This document shows positions 1-8,117 of a DNA stretch of 64,000 nucleotides, piece after piece. The stretch's first letter is position 1, and each line of letters starts with the position of its first letter. The stretch spans positions 1 through 64,000 of the forward strand of contig CAJUNP010000015.1 in NCBI GenBank assembly GCA_910587935.1. The letters are read 5' to 3'. The notes under the pieces are model-generated. The model searched no databases, had not been told where the DNA came from, and saw only the letters and a list, made by a program, of their open reading frames with translations. This DNA comes from an uncultured Lachnospiraceae bacterium. GTDB lineage: Bacteria; Bacillota; Clostridia; Lachnospirales; Lachnospiraceae. A program made the translations under genes and the position numbers.

Positions 1-1781
1 TTTATCCCAATCTGGATTTCTTTATGCTGGAAGACTATGATTACCTGATTGACAATCATATGTGGAAGCACCGGGACGCCATCAGTTTTGTGCAGAATAA
101 TCTGGCTTATCCGCCGCCGCTGATCCACTATTTTGCGGGATTTGTTTTAAACAGCAGTAAAACCGGGGTGTGGAAGAATATTGACCAGGCTATTGTTGAC
201 GGTTTTAACCAGCAGTTTGGGGAGGTATATGTGTGGGCCTATGCGCAGGTGAAACGGGACGGCTGGCATCCGCCGGTTATCGTCAGCGCCACGCCAAAGC
301 CGGGAAATTATGCCAAGCCCCAGACCGTGGTATTGTCAGGCCCGGCAGGAAGTCAGATTTCTTATACAACGAATCGGGCGTCCGTTATGTCAGCACGTGT
401 GTCGGAAGCACACTCTATTCCTGTCAGCAGCAGCACAACCTTGTATGTAACAGCACAAAATGGCGGCAGGCAGAATGTATATGAGCTTCCGTATACTATT
501 CCAATGCGGGAGGTTGCGTATCATCAGAGTATTATTGACGGAGACGCTTCCAAGTGGAAGGAAGACAGTATTCTTGCTGTGGGAAGTGGAAGAACCCATA
601 ACTTATGTGCAAGAACGGACAGTTATTGTCTGTATGTTATGGTAGAAGGTTCCGAGCTGAATACGGCAAGTCAGTTATGCCTGTATTTGGATATGGCAGG
701 AAATTCCTTATCCGGTTTCCGCGAAATGGGATGGGTGAATTCCGGAATCGATTATATGGTGAAGAATGAAGAAATTTTCCGGTATACCGGAAATGGTACG
801 GATTACAGTTGGGAGAAAATCGGAACGGTATCTTTTGCCAGAACTCCATCCTGTGCAGAATGGGCAGTCTCTTTTTCCTTAATAAACCGTACGCTTGCGC
901 AGCCGCTGTATATCGGTTTTGGAAGGAATGACGGGGAATATGCTCCGATGCTGCAGAACCATCTGACAGAAGTAAACTGTCTGGAGGTGGGGACGCCTTC
1001 CGGTTCGACAGGGAGGTATGTTGTAATACCTAAAAAAGCAAAGATAAGAAGTACGCCAGTTGCGGATGAAACAGATGAAAACAAAATATTAACCATAGAT
1101 TTTGGATGTAGAGTGAATGTAATTTATAAAGCAATAGGCGATGATGAAAGATTATGGGCGGCGGTAGAGTTAGATGACGGTATAAGAGGCTGGATTCTTG
1201 ATGAACTTATTATTCCGGACAGACCGGTAGTGACGACCTTTGAAAAAGAGGTTGCTGCATATATAAATGAAGATAAATATATATTAACACCATTAGATGT
1301 CTGGGGTATGGCCGGGAAAGGCCATTATGACGAGAATCCATTAATGACAGCTGACGGTAAGTATAATATAGCTATTGGTCCCAAAGTAATGAATCCAAAA
1401 TATCCAGATGATGGACAGGTATTGGAGGATGATTTTTTGGCTTTTACCAGGGACGTTGATGTGGAGATAAGAAATAAAGATACTGGAGAAATAAGAGTCC
1501 TGAATTGCTATGTATATGACTGGAAGGCTCATTCATATAATAAATATCCTGTGAAGGGACATTCAGAGGATGAAAACGATGTAGTCACCGTAGAAATTGA
1601 TAGTGGTTTGATACAAACGGGTATTCGTTATCCTTATGCCACTAGAGGGAATGGGTGGGAGGAGTATACTTTTGGTGGTAATATAATAGAATTTTGTTCA
1701 GCTAATACAGGAACACTTGTTTGCAGTGATTATATACTCGAGAAGGTAATTGTATATTTAAAAGACAAAGGAAGTGAATAA
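1..1781 (+). CDS. Secreted multidomain protein, 5' truncated by window edge
   Basis: The frame is open to the first base (no stop before the ATG at 24), so the N-terminus lies outside the window. Counting from that ATG, residues about 84-160 resemble a chitobiase/hexosaminidase C-terminal type beta-sandwich (PPVIVSATPKPGNY, ISYTTN). Residues 165-330 resemble a CBM9-like carbohydrate-binding sandwich (IIDGDASKWKED, LCLYLDMAGN). Residues 335-405 resemble a bacterial SH3 domain ending in RGWILDELI. The last 180 residues are unrecognised. From about base 1015 the DNA becomes visibly AT-richer, exactly where the SH3 domain starts, which suggests the C-terminal part was exchanged. The next gene starts six bases after the stop. 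Likely extracellular, wall- or glycan-associated; an effector with a swapped C-terminus is possible but unproven. Confidence 0.6.
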   Translation, partial: YPNLDFFMLEDYDYLIDNHMWKHRDAISFVQNNLAYPPPLIHYFAGFVLNSSKTGVWKNIDQAIVDGFNQQFGEVYVWAYAQVKRDGWHPPVIVSATPKPGNYAKPQTVVLSGPAGSQISYTTNRASVMSARVSEAHSIPVSSSTTLYVTAQNGGRQNVYELPYTIPMREVAYHQSIIDGDASKWKEDSILAVGSGRTHNLCARTDSYCLYVMVEGSELNTASQLCLYLDMAGNSLSGFREMGWVNSGIDYMVKNEEIFRYTGNGTDYSWEKIGTVSFARTPSCAEWAVSFSLINRTLAQPLYIGFGRNDGEYAPMLQNHLTEVNCLEVGTPSGSTGRYVVIPKKAKIRSTPVADETDENKILTIDFGCRVNVIYKAIGDDERLWAAVELDDGIRGWILDELIIPDRPVVTTFEKEVAAYINEDKYILTPLDVWGMAGKGHYDENPLMTADGKYNIAIGPKVMNPKYPDDGQVLEDDFLAFTRDVDVEIRNKDTGEIRVLNCYVYDWKAHSYNKYPVKGHSEDENDVVTVEIDSGLIQTGIRYPYATRGNGWEEYTFGGNIIEFCSANTGTLVCSDYILEKVIVYLKDKGSE

Positions 1782-1787
1782 TATATA

Positions 1788-2828
1788 ATGAAAAAGACAA
1801 AACGTCATTACTTATTCGTTTTAGCAATTGGGTTGCTTTTTTTGGCGGGTATATGTAGTATTTGTTTATCAATTGGTATGGAAAAGACAGAGTACAATGC
1901 AGATATTGTGAATAACTCAGAGAATTTCTTGATTAAAGGAAGTTTTTTGGGAGTTAGCTTGATGGAGTGTTTTTACACGGAATTATCCGAAACAGCAACG
2001 GAATATGTTGCTGTTTCGGATAATGTGCAAAATGAAGAAGGGTATCTGATATACGATTACTGGGGGGAATTTAGAGAAGAAAGAAATCTGCCGTATGCTG
2101 ATGACGAAACCTTTGAATTTATTAAGGGAGTATATGCAGAAATAGATTTTAGAGGAGAGTTTAAAAGTGTAAATTCGGAAATATATGACGAGTATCGAGA
2201 AATATATCAAAGGTTGATTCAATGTGAAGTTCCTTTCCGGGATAAGACAACTGAGAAAGAGGTTTATATGACAGAACTGGATGGGTTTCGAGACAAGTAT
2301 GATGTAAATGATTATAAATATTATTTTTTTGATGCGGATGAAGATGATTTGCCGGAATTGGGCGTAAGAAGTGATAGTGGAGAAACCTATATTTTTAAGT
2401 ACAACCCGGATGAAGGTGAATACAGATTATGGTATTCGATGGGAAGTTTCTGGTATTTGCTGTTGGGAAGCAGAAAAGTTGTATGGCCGTGGGATGGTAA
2501 GTATTTATCGTTCTATCAGTTGGATCAAGATGGAAATGAGGAATGTGAAACTTTTTTCATGGTAAGAGACTTTAATGAAGAAGAAAGTTTATGTGTAGTT
2601 ATGATACCCAAATATGCAGAAAAGGAACGTGAAGTTAAAGTGCCGGAGGAAATGAAAGTCCAGGGGATTTATACACGCAGTACAGAAGAGTGGTACTTTC
2701 GTGTAACTAAGGAGCAGTATGACGAATTGTGTCAACCCTATTGGGATGCATATGATTCAGCAGAGGAAGAAATAAAAGAGGTAACCTACACCTATGAGGA
2801 TTTATTTGGTTTTGAATTTCTTCAGTAG
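1788..2828 (+). CDS. Membrane-anchored hypothetical protein, paralog A
   Basis: 346 residues of no family I recognise. Residues 9-30 form one hydrophobic segment after a basic start (MKKTKRHY), so it is a signal anchor. The Cys in LAGIC does not fit a clean lipobox. The rest is polar and probably external. A stretch around residue 180 (FFDADEDDLPELGVR) resembles the Asp-rich calcium-binding loops of FG-GAP/VCBS-type repeats. It is clearly paralogous to the gene at 3711: both have RNLPYxDxExF, GEF, YxEYREIxQRL and an almost identical C-terminus (WYFRVTKEQY, DAY, EEIKEVTYTYE). It is AT-rich like the tail of the preceding gene and was probably acquired with it. An immunity or partner role for the upstream protein is inference only. 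Confidence 0.7.
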   Translation: MKKTKRHYLFVLAIGLLFLAGICSICLSIGMEKTEYNADIVNNSENFLIKGSFLGVSLMECFYTELSETATEYVAVSDNVQNEEGYLIYDYWGEFREERNLPYADDETFEFIKGVYAEIDFRGEFKSVNSEIYDEYREIYQRLIQCEVPFRDKTTEKEVYMTELDGFRDKYDVNDYKYYFFDADEDDLPELGVRSDSGETYIFKYNPDEGEYRLWYSMGSFWYLLLGSRKVVWPWDGKYLSFYQLDQDGNEECETFFMVRDFNEEESLCVVMIPKYAEKEREVKVPEEMKVQGIYTRSTEEWYFRVTKEQYDELCQPYWDAYDSAEEEIKEVTYTYEDLFGFEFLQ

Positions 2829-2870
2829 TTGGAGTTTTGAGATAGGATTGTATGCTGTAGTGATAGTAGG

Positions 2871-3042
2871 ATGACAATGGTGAAAAAAGTAAAAATAACC
2901 ATTATAGCTACGATTCTTGTTATTGCGGCAAGGAACTGCATATAGAGTTGGAAGGCCGGATATAAGCACGGGTAGGGAAGCAGATCAGTATCTGAAAAGT
3001 GGAATTGGACATAGGGTTATAACGAGGAAACTTGCTGTTTAG
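2871..3042 (+). pseudogene. Remnant of a third paralog of the membrane-anchored family
   Basis: An ATG at 2871 opens MTMVKKVKITIIATILVIAA and then hits a stop. A one-base shift within the following codons gives YRVGRPDISTGREAD, which matches YKAGRPGIRISRTD of the intact paralog at 3711 in the same position after the membrane segment. The frame stops at 3040. Only the signal anchor and the first external residues remain, so this is a frameshifted, truncated copy. Confidence 0.55.
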
Positions 3043-3062
3043 GAGCAATTTAAATAATTTGA

Positions 3063-3197
3063 ATGGTTTCAAATAAGGAACCCATTATCATCCCTCATTT
3101 CAGTTGCCACTTTTTTCGCGATACGTTTTGCACACGGTTTTGTGAAAATGAAACGAACATCAAAGTAATTCAGGAGATAATGGGTCTTGCAATTTAA
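3063..3197 (+). pseudogene. Tyrosine integrase remnant (ICE type)
   Basis: The plus frame encodes a fragment that includes PHFSCHFFRDTFCTRFCENE and TNIKVIQEIMG. This is the C-terminal catalytic region of Tn916/Tn1549-type tyrosine recombinases, which normally read HxLRHTFCTRF...QEIMGHA. Here box II reads HFFRDTF, so the second His is Asp, MGH has become MGL, and a stop follows. Downstream to about 3262 the sequence keeps the Asp/Asn-rich flavour of such C-termini and carries two TTGACAAC repeats. This is a dead trace of an integrative element and helps explain the mosaic at this end of the window. Confidence 0.7.
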
Positions 3198-3315
3198 TAT
3201 CTTCAAAGGGGTGTCTTACGCTGTTCTTCAAGATAAAAATTGACAACAATTTTGACAACAAATTTTATAAAAACCGTACTGAACAGTACCGTATAATACT
3301 TTTTTAAGAAAATTC

Positions 3316-3554
3316 TTAAAGCTTCTCCGGTTCTGGATATTCCACTCCGAAAGTCTCAACGGTAACCGTCTGCATTACCTCATTTTCCAAGGGTCTGTCG
3401 TTATAACCGGTAGGTGTTTGCGCAATACGGTTCACCACATCCATCCCCTCTATCACCTTCCCAAACGCCGCATACTGGCCGTCCAGATGGGGCTTGTCTT
3501 GTGCATAATAAAGAACTGAGAACCCGCAGAATCGGGGTTCATGCTTCTTGCCAT
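3316..3554 (-). pseudogene. Cyclophilin-type peptidyl-prolyl isomerase remnant
   Basis: On the minus strand the sequence encodes MARSMNPDSAGSQFFIMH, then after a one-base shift DKPHLDGQYAAFGKVIEGMD, and continues to VEYPEPEKL and a TAA at 3316. These are the central and C-terminal parts of a bacterial cyclophilin (SQFFI and the Gly-Gln-Tyr-Ala-Ala-Phe-Gly block). The first half is missing and the frame is broken inside the FFIMHK/DxPHLDG boundary, so it cannot make an enzyme. Confidence 0.75.
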
Positions 3555-3567
3555 GGAAAGCACACAG

Positions 3568-3701
3568 TATGTTACGCTGGAAAATATGCAGGCATTAGGA
3601 TGGCAGATAACGGATGGGTTTACTTACACTTATGACAGCGCAGTTAACAGTAAAATTTTGATCTGATCCGCGTGACAGCATATTTGGATGAAGAAGAATA
3701 A
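3568..3701 (+). pseudogene. Possible 3' remnant of an upstream partner gene
   Basis: Directly before the intact paralog at 3711 the plus strand encodes MQALGWQITDGFTYTYDSAV, then in a shifted frame FDLIRVTAYLDEEE followed by a stop at 3699. The ending resembles that of the first gene in the window (ILEKVIVYLKDKGSE) and has the same position relative to the following membrane-anchored gene. It may be the tail of a second copy of that partner gene. The similarity is short, so this is tentative. Confidence 0.3.
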
Positions 3702-3710
3702 AGGACGATT

Positions 3711-4766
3711 ATGAATAGAAAAAAAATGACAGTAATCATTTTGGCAATATTTTTTTTGACTGTAGCAGGGGTATTGTATAAAGCTGGCAGGCCAGGCATC
3801 AGGATAAGCAGGACGGACTTTCCACGATGGAGCAGGACGGAGCTAAGTGAAAGCAGTGAGGCCGGGGCGGATGAAAGAACTGCGGCATCCGAAGAACCGG
3901 ATGCGAATATCATCCAAAACCAGGCGGAAGAGCCGGAGAACCTGGAAGAAGCTGCGGATTCAGAGCCTTCCTGTCGGGTGTATGCCAATATGGCGGAATT
4001 GAGAGATAATAGGAATTTACCGTATGTCGATGAAGAGGTCTTTGGGATTATCAAAGCTGCCTATCTGAAGGTGGATTTTGAAGGTGAATTTGATAAAGGA
4101 AATCCCGATATCTATAAGGAGTATAGAGAAATATTTCAAAGACTGGTTCGTAATGAAGCGCCCTATCTGGATAGGAAGACTGGTGAAGAGACTTATCTAA
4201 AAGATTGCACGTCGTTTGGATATTCGCCTGAAACAGCGGAACTGGAATCTTTTGAATACATTTTTTTTGACATAGAAGGAGATGGTATGCAGGAATTGTT
4301 CATCCGTAACAGTGGGAGAAATGCCGCTTTTAAATACGATCCGGAAGAAGAAAAAATTATTTCGTGGCATATTGGATTGGATGGAAGCGACGGATCCTGG
4401 GGCCCCTGGGAAACATTGATTGGCACCGGAAAAGTACAGAATAACATACTTATGAAGGATTTTAACTATTATCAATATGATGAAAGCGAAAAAAAAGTTT
4501 GCAGCACCACTATTCTTTTTCAGGCGCTTAATAGTGAGAATATGGTATATCTGGTCAGAATACCTGAATATGCAGATCGCGAAGGGGAAGAAGTGCCGGA
4601 AAAAATAAAATCTCAGGGTTCTTTTGAGCAGAATAACGAAAAATGGTATTTTCGTGTAACAAAGGAGCAATATGAAGAATTACTGCAACTTCATTGGGAT
4701 GCATATGAGGCGGCAGAAGAAAAAATAAAGGAAGTAACCTATACCTACGAAAAGTTTTTGGAGTAG
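3711..4766 (+). CDS. Membrane-anchored hypothetical protein, paralog B
   Basis: 351 residues, paralog of the gene at 1788. Residues 5-22 form a signal anchor (TVIILAIFFLTVAGVLY). An acidic low-complexity linker follows (residues about 35-90, rich in Glu, Ala, Ser), then the shared domain with RNLPYVDEEVF, YKEYREIFQRL, the acidic loop FFDIEGDGMQELFIR and the C-terminal WYFRVTKEQY...EVTYTYE. The loop has the D-x-x-G-D-G-x-x-E spacing of calcium-binding loops. A clear ribosome site (AAAGGACG) precedes the ATG. The gene is less AT-rich than paralog A, so the two copies probably have different histories. Function unknown. Confidence 0.75.
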   Translation: MNRKKMTVIILAIFFLTVAGVLYKAGRPGIRISRTDFPRWSRTELSESSEAGADERTAASEEPDANIIQNQAEEPENLEEAADSEPSCRVYANMAELRDNRNLPYVDEEVFGIIKAAYLKVDFEGEFDKGNPDIYKEYREIFQRLVRNEAPYLDRKTGEETYLKDCTSFGYSPETAELESFEYIFFDIEGDGMQELFIRNSGRNAAFKYDPEEEKIISWHIGLDGSDGSWGPWETLIGTGKVQNNILMKDFNYYQYDESEKKVCSTTILFQALNSENMVYLVRIPEYADREGEEVPEKIKSQGSFEQNNEKWYFRVTKEQYEELLQLHWDAYEAAEEKIKEVTYTYEKFLE

Positions 4767-4846
4767 GAACTGCTATGATCCGGGAGATGATTTAACATAA
4801 ACTAAAAGTTTTCAGATTTGCCTCCTAACTGCATAGATTAATAGAA

Positions 4847-5821
4847 TCAATCAGTCATAATTTCTTTAATTGATGTCTTCTTCATTTTTTGTGCATAGGC
4901 AAACATAATTGTTTCATACAAAATCAGAAAGAAAATCATGGAAAGAAAAAAGACCGGGACGTCAAATTTATACTCAGGGATACCTTCTACATCCTTAAAT
5001 ACGACCAATACCATTATTTTCAGCAGCATGTACTGATATACGGTGCCCAGGGCAAAGCCCAGATATGCCCAGGGCCGGTAGCCGTTAAGCACTGCCCGGG
5101 AACATTCGCCGGCCTGATATCCGAATACCTTCATCATGGTAATGGTTTGCCTGTTTGCCTTTACGACAGATGTAACCGCAATGAATAACGTGACGACTGC
5201 CAATATGATTCCAATAGTCATTGTCATAATTCCCATCATCCGGCTTGACAGCTCTTCCATCGAAAAAGACATTTGTGTCATTGCCGCAAAACAAAATACG
5301 GCAAATGTAATAAAAAATATCAGCGATTTACGCTGCCGTACATTACTTTTTTCTAATTCCTGCAAAAAGGTTCTGTCCGTGTCTTTTTTGGCAGGGACAT
5401 GTTTTCGCACGGATTCTCCCCTGATCAGCCGCAGGGCCGGAACCTTTAACTTCCGGAAGCTATAGGCAACTGCCAGCAAAGCAAAAAACAGCGAGGGCAT
5501 AAATATAAGGGCAGACAAAAGTCCCGGGTGAAAAGAAACGACGATATTCGGCAAATATCCGTCCTTATTTTGTATTTCGTACAGTTTCGGCATCAGCGCA
5601 TGCGCACATGCATATCCAAACGCCGTTCCGGCAAAAACAGGCAGGCCAAAAACCCAAAAATGTTTTGCAATCCTGAATCTGGCATATCCCAGGGCTTTCA
5701 ATATGCCTAATTGTTTTTGATGCGTGTCTATATAATGTCCGATATAAAAACAGAGTAACACGACTGTCGTCAAAAAAAGCAACCGCCGGATACTATGCTG
5801 ACCACTTTTGAAGTTTTGCAC
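4847..5821 (-). pseudogene. FtsX-type ABC permease, N-terminal part deleted
   Basis: 324 residues from a GTG that is probably not a natural start, since a TGA lies two codons upstream in frame. The sequence begins inside a membrane helix region (LLFLTTVVLLCFYIGHYIDT). It contains one FtsX core (residues 10-130, with KQLGILKALGY) and a second FtsX core (170-324, with TITMMKVFGYQAGECS). Large two-core permeases of this class normally begin with a membrane helix and a long extracellular domain before the first core; both are missing. The upstream ATPase frame runs straight into this sequence, so a deletion has removed the end of the ATPase gene and the start of the permease gene. The product is probably non-functional. 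Confidence 0.65.
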
Positions 5822-6435
5822 TGGGCATCATAATTCTGGTTATGCGTTACCATTACCATTGTAAAACCCATTTCTTTCTGCAGCCTGCAAAGCAAATCCA
5901 AAACGTTTCTTCCCGTAGCCTCATCCAATGCTCCGGTGGGTTCATCCAGATACAGCACCTTGGGTTTTTTGGCCAAAGCCCTTGCAATGGATACACGCTG
6001 TTGTTCTCCGCCGCTTAATTCATAAGGATATTTTTTAATTTTGTTCCCAAGCCCCACGTCTTCGATCAGTTTGCGGTATTCCGGATTATGCGCCAGATCC
6101 GCTCCCATCCTGACGTTTTTATCTACGTTCAGATTGGGCAGTAAAAAGTACTGCTGAAAAACAAAACCAATTGTTGTTTTTCTGAAAAGCGTTATTTCTT
6201 TATCTTTCATACCGCTGATGTCCCGGCCGTCATACTGTATTTCGCCGCTGTCGGAAGGTTCCAGACCGGAAATAACGTTCAGCAAAGTAGATTTACCCGA
6301 TCCGGACGCACCCAAAAGAACCATAAAATCATGATCTGCAATGTCTAATGTGATTCCTTTTAAAACTTCGGTTCTGCTTTCCCCGGCCCCAAAGCTTTTA
6401 TGTAAATTTTTAATACTTATCATTTTTTTACCCAT
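5770..6435 (-). CDS. MacB/LolD-type ABC ATPase, C-terminus altered by deletion
   Basis: The ATPase partner of the FtsX-type permease. Walker A is GASGSGKST, the Q-loop is FVFQQYFLLPNL, the signature is LSGGEQQRVSIARALA and Walker B is VLYLDEPTGALD. I chose the ATG of MGKKMISIKNLHK at 6435 (or MISIKN at 6423), because the longer frame to 6528 would overlap the TetR gene. The native sequence stops at MVTHNQNY and is followed by about 16 unrelated residues read out of frame through the permease sequence, so the usual last 15-25 residues are lost. The catalytic core looks intact, but the permease it would drive is truncated. Confidence 0.75.
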   Translation of the reverse strand: MGKKMISIKNLHKSFGAGESRTEVLKGITLDIADHDFMVLLGASGSGKSTLLNVISGLEPSDSGEIQYDGRDISGMKDKEITLFRKTTIGFVFQQYFLLPNLNVDKNVRMGADLAHNPEYRKLIEDVGLGNKIKKYPYELSGGEQQRVSIARALAKKPKVLYLDEPTGALDEATGRNVLDLLCRLQKEMGFTMVMVTHNQNYDAQCKTSKVVSIVSGGCFF

Positions 6436-6472
6436 GCCTTTCCCACATGAGCCCTTCCCATGTGGGAAAGGC
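6436..6472 (-). promoter_or_regulatory. 14-bp hairpin covering the ATPase ribosome site
   Basis: GCCTTTCCCACATG at 6436-6449 is a perfect inverted repeat of 6459-6472 with a nine-base loop. It lies between the TetR stop and the ATPase start. On the minus strand the 3' arm contains GGGAAAGG, the only Shine-Dalgarno-like sequence before the ATPase ATG, so folding should hide it. Without a U-run it is better read as a translational control element than as a terminator. Confidence 0.5.
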
Positions 6473-6481
6473 CTAAATACG

Positions 6482-7102
6482 TCAGGTTGAAAGCGTTTTT
6501 CTTTCAACCTTATACCCTTGTCTTTCATAATTTATGCCCTTGTCAAGAGAGAGTAACAGACCTTTAAATATTTCTGTTATTCTTTCTTCTATCTGCTCCG
6601 GCTTATAGCTGCATAATCCCGTGACAAGCATAGCCGCAATGCCGTGCGTATAAGTCCATAAATGCTGGTATAGCTTTTCGGCGGCGGCTCTGTCTAATTT
6701 ATAAGGATTTTGTACGGATTGCAAAATCAAATCGTAATGATCGTCTATCATCGGCAAAACGTCCGCCACATCTTTGGAAGACTGCGGCGGCTGCATAAAA
6801 AGAAGCCGGAACAGCTCAGGCTTTTCTATGGCAAAGCGAATATAGGCAAGTCCCACTCCCTTAAACGCAAGCGGCTCTTTTAAACCTTCCGCAGCATATT
6901 TTCCGTATAATTCTTTTGCCCGTGCCCTAACACTTTCTTTGACTTCATCCATATTGTCAAATACGGTAAAGACCGGCCTTGCCGAGCTTCCCAGATAGTT
7001 CCCCAGCTCTCTGGCAGTTACGGAGTCAATTCCGCTTTTTTCTGTAATGGCTAACGCAGCATCCAATATTTCTTCTCTGGTAAATTTGGCCTTTGGCGGC
7101 AT
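6482..7102 (-). CDS. TetR/AcrR-family transcriptional regulator
   Basis: 206 residues. The N-terminal helix-turn-helix is FTREEILDAALAITEKSG followed by VTARELGNYLGSS and a recognition helix ending in FTVFDN, typical of TetR. The rest is a helical ligand domain containing FAIEKPELFRLLFMQ and YTHGIAAMLVTG, the WHG/TetR_C form common in Firmicutes drug-efflux regulators. A strong AAGGAG precedes the ATG. A palindrome overlaps its own promoter (separate entry), so it probably represses itself and the ABC transporter downstream on the same strand. The inducer is unknown, but efflux of a small lipophilic compound is the usual role for this pairing. Confidence 0.85.
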   Translation of the reverse strand: MPPKAKFTREEILDAALAITEKSGIDSVTARELGNYLGSSARPVFTVFDNMDEVKESVRARAKELYGKYAAEGLKEPLAFKGVGLAYIRFAIEKPELFRLLFMQPPQSSKDVADVLPMIDDHYDLILQSVQNPYKLDRAAAEKLYQHLWTYTHGIAAMLVTGLCSYKPEQIEERITEIFKGLLLSLDKGINYERQGYKVERKTLST

Positions 7103-7130
7103 GAAAGATCTCCTTTTTAAACTATTTGTT

Positions 7131-7175
7131 TTAAAACATCTGTTTTAATATGGGTTCAAAATAATGATTTGTCAA
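7131..7175 (-). promoter_or_regulatory. TetR promoter with overlapping operator
   Basis: On the minus strand TTGACA (7175-7170) and CATATT (7152-7147) are separated by 17 bases, a good sigma-A promoter. An 8-bp inverted repeat with a two-base centre, TTAAAACA-GA-TGTTTTAA, occupies 7131-7148 and overlaps the -10 end. A second, weaker copy of the AAACA...TGTTT pattern follows towards the gene. This fits autorepression by the TetR protein. Confidence 0.6.
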
Positions 7176-7213
7176 TAGACCGACATATAAAAATAAAATT
7201 ACCAAACTTTGTT

Positions 7214-7546
7214 CTATTCCTCTAAATGATATTCCCTAAATAAATTATTTCTGACTTTTTCATCGGAAAGAAGTTTTAAATCCTGCTGCCTTCCATCCCG
7301 CTGCAGATATTCAACAAGCAAAGCAAGCATCTTTATTCCTTCTTTAATACAATTTTCCACGGCACTGTCAATGGCCTCTCTGATCGACATTTTGCGGCCT
7401 GTATTCTCTCTTACTTTTCCAATAAATATAGAATATTCCTCAAGCTTGCGGCACTTTTTCATAAGTTCCCGGTTCTGCCCGTAATTGATATTCAGCATGA
7501 CAGCATGGCAGTCAATCGCTGCATTTTTTCTATCAATCCCTGCCAT
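7214..7546 (-). pseudogene. Rpn-family nuclease/transposase-like gene, C-terminal fragment
   Basis: The 110-residue frame contains AVMLNINYGQNRELMKKCRK, EEYSIFIGKVRE and AIDSAVENCIKEGI. These are hallmarks of the C-terminal half of the PD-(D/E)XK Rpn (recombination-promoting nuclease) family common in Lachnospiraceae. The N-terminal half is the separate frame at 7701-7895, and the middle of the nuclease domain is missing between them. This is the downstream half of a broken gene, not an independent protein. Confidence 0.65.
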
Positions 7547-7632
7547 CAGTTTCCTTTACAAATCCGCAAAATAGAACAAACCCCTCAGAGGAAGATTCGG
7601 GCTATAGGTACTCTGATGTTCGAACAATTTGA

Positions 7633-7718
7633 GAAGAACGCTGCCCTTGCGTTCTTCTGTGTGAAGTTTTAGAATTTCTTAGTCTGTGTATTTTGCAGAC
7701 TTAGAAATTCTCTTCACA
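7633..7718. repeat. Two nested inverted repeats inside the broken Rpn gene
   Basis: GAAGAACGC (7633-7641) pairs perfectly with 7649-7657. Immediately next to it, TGTGAAG...AGAATTTCTTAGTCTG (from 7660) pairs with a near-perfect inverted copy ending at 7718. The second palindrome starts exactly where the Rpn N-terminal frame leaves its family sequence. This may be the remnant of a small palindromic mobile unit or a deletion scar. Confidence 0.5.
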
Positions 7719-7895
7719 CTTCATTCCCATGTACGTCGCATCTTCCAGTGTATTGATCTCCATATCCTCGGGATTAGCATAGTCCGTACCGTTAACCGCA
7801 TTATAAAGCTGCAACAGATCCTCTTTCTCCCGGAAAACCAGCTTGAACAGTCTGTCCTTATACTCCCTGTTTACATTATTTCGTTCATCTGTCAT
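7701..7895 (-). pseudogene. Rpn-family nuclease gene, N-terminal fragment
   Basis: 64 residues, starting MTDERNNVNREYKDRLFKLV and continuing LLQLYNAVNGTDYANPEDME and TLEDATYMGMK. This is the typical N-terminus of Rpn-family PD-(D/E)XK proteins. After YMGMK the frame enters the inverted repeat and stops (KCEENF). The C-terminal half survives at 7214-7546. The catalytic region is gone, so the gene is dead. Confidence 0.7.
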
Positions 7896-8022
7896 GTACT
7901 ACCTCCATTATAAGTTTTTTTGTTAAATACTGCAATACTGAAATTTGGCTGATAACGCCGGAATTTGTAGAATCTGATGGATTCTGTTTCATGAAATATG
8001 AAAATTTCATGGATGATTTTAA

Positions 8023-8050
8023 AAAGCTGTCCGTATTCCCGAACAGCTTT
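8023..8050 (-). terminator. Rho-independent terminator after the NERD gene
   Basis: AAAGCTGT (8023-8030) pairs with ACAGCTTT (8043-8050) around a 12-base loop. On the minus strand the stem is followed by TTTTTAAAAT, as expected for a terminator of the NERD gene that ends at 8118. The plus strand also carries T-rich sequence, so it may act both ways. Confidence 0.55.
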
Positions 8051-8117
8051 ATTTTATCGTAATATCATTTATTTGTCAAGCGCATATGACTGCGTAACGG
8101 ATAATCCGGATGAATAT

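Noticed and set aside
3274..3291. Palindrome GTACTG-AA-CAGTAC as an operator
   Set aside because: It lies in decayed sequence with no intact gene in suitable position; no supporting promoter geometry.
4197..4670. 157-residue minus-strand frame opposite paralog B
   Set aside because: The plus-strand gene has a ribosome site and a real paralog at 1788; the minus frame has neither.
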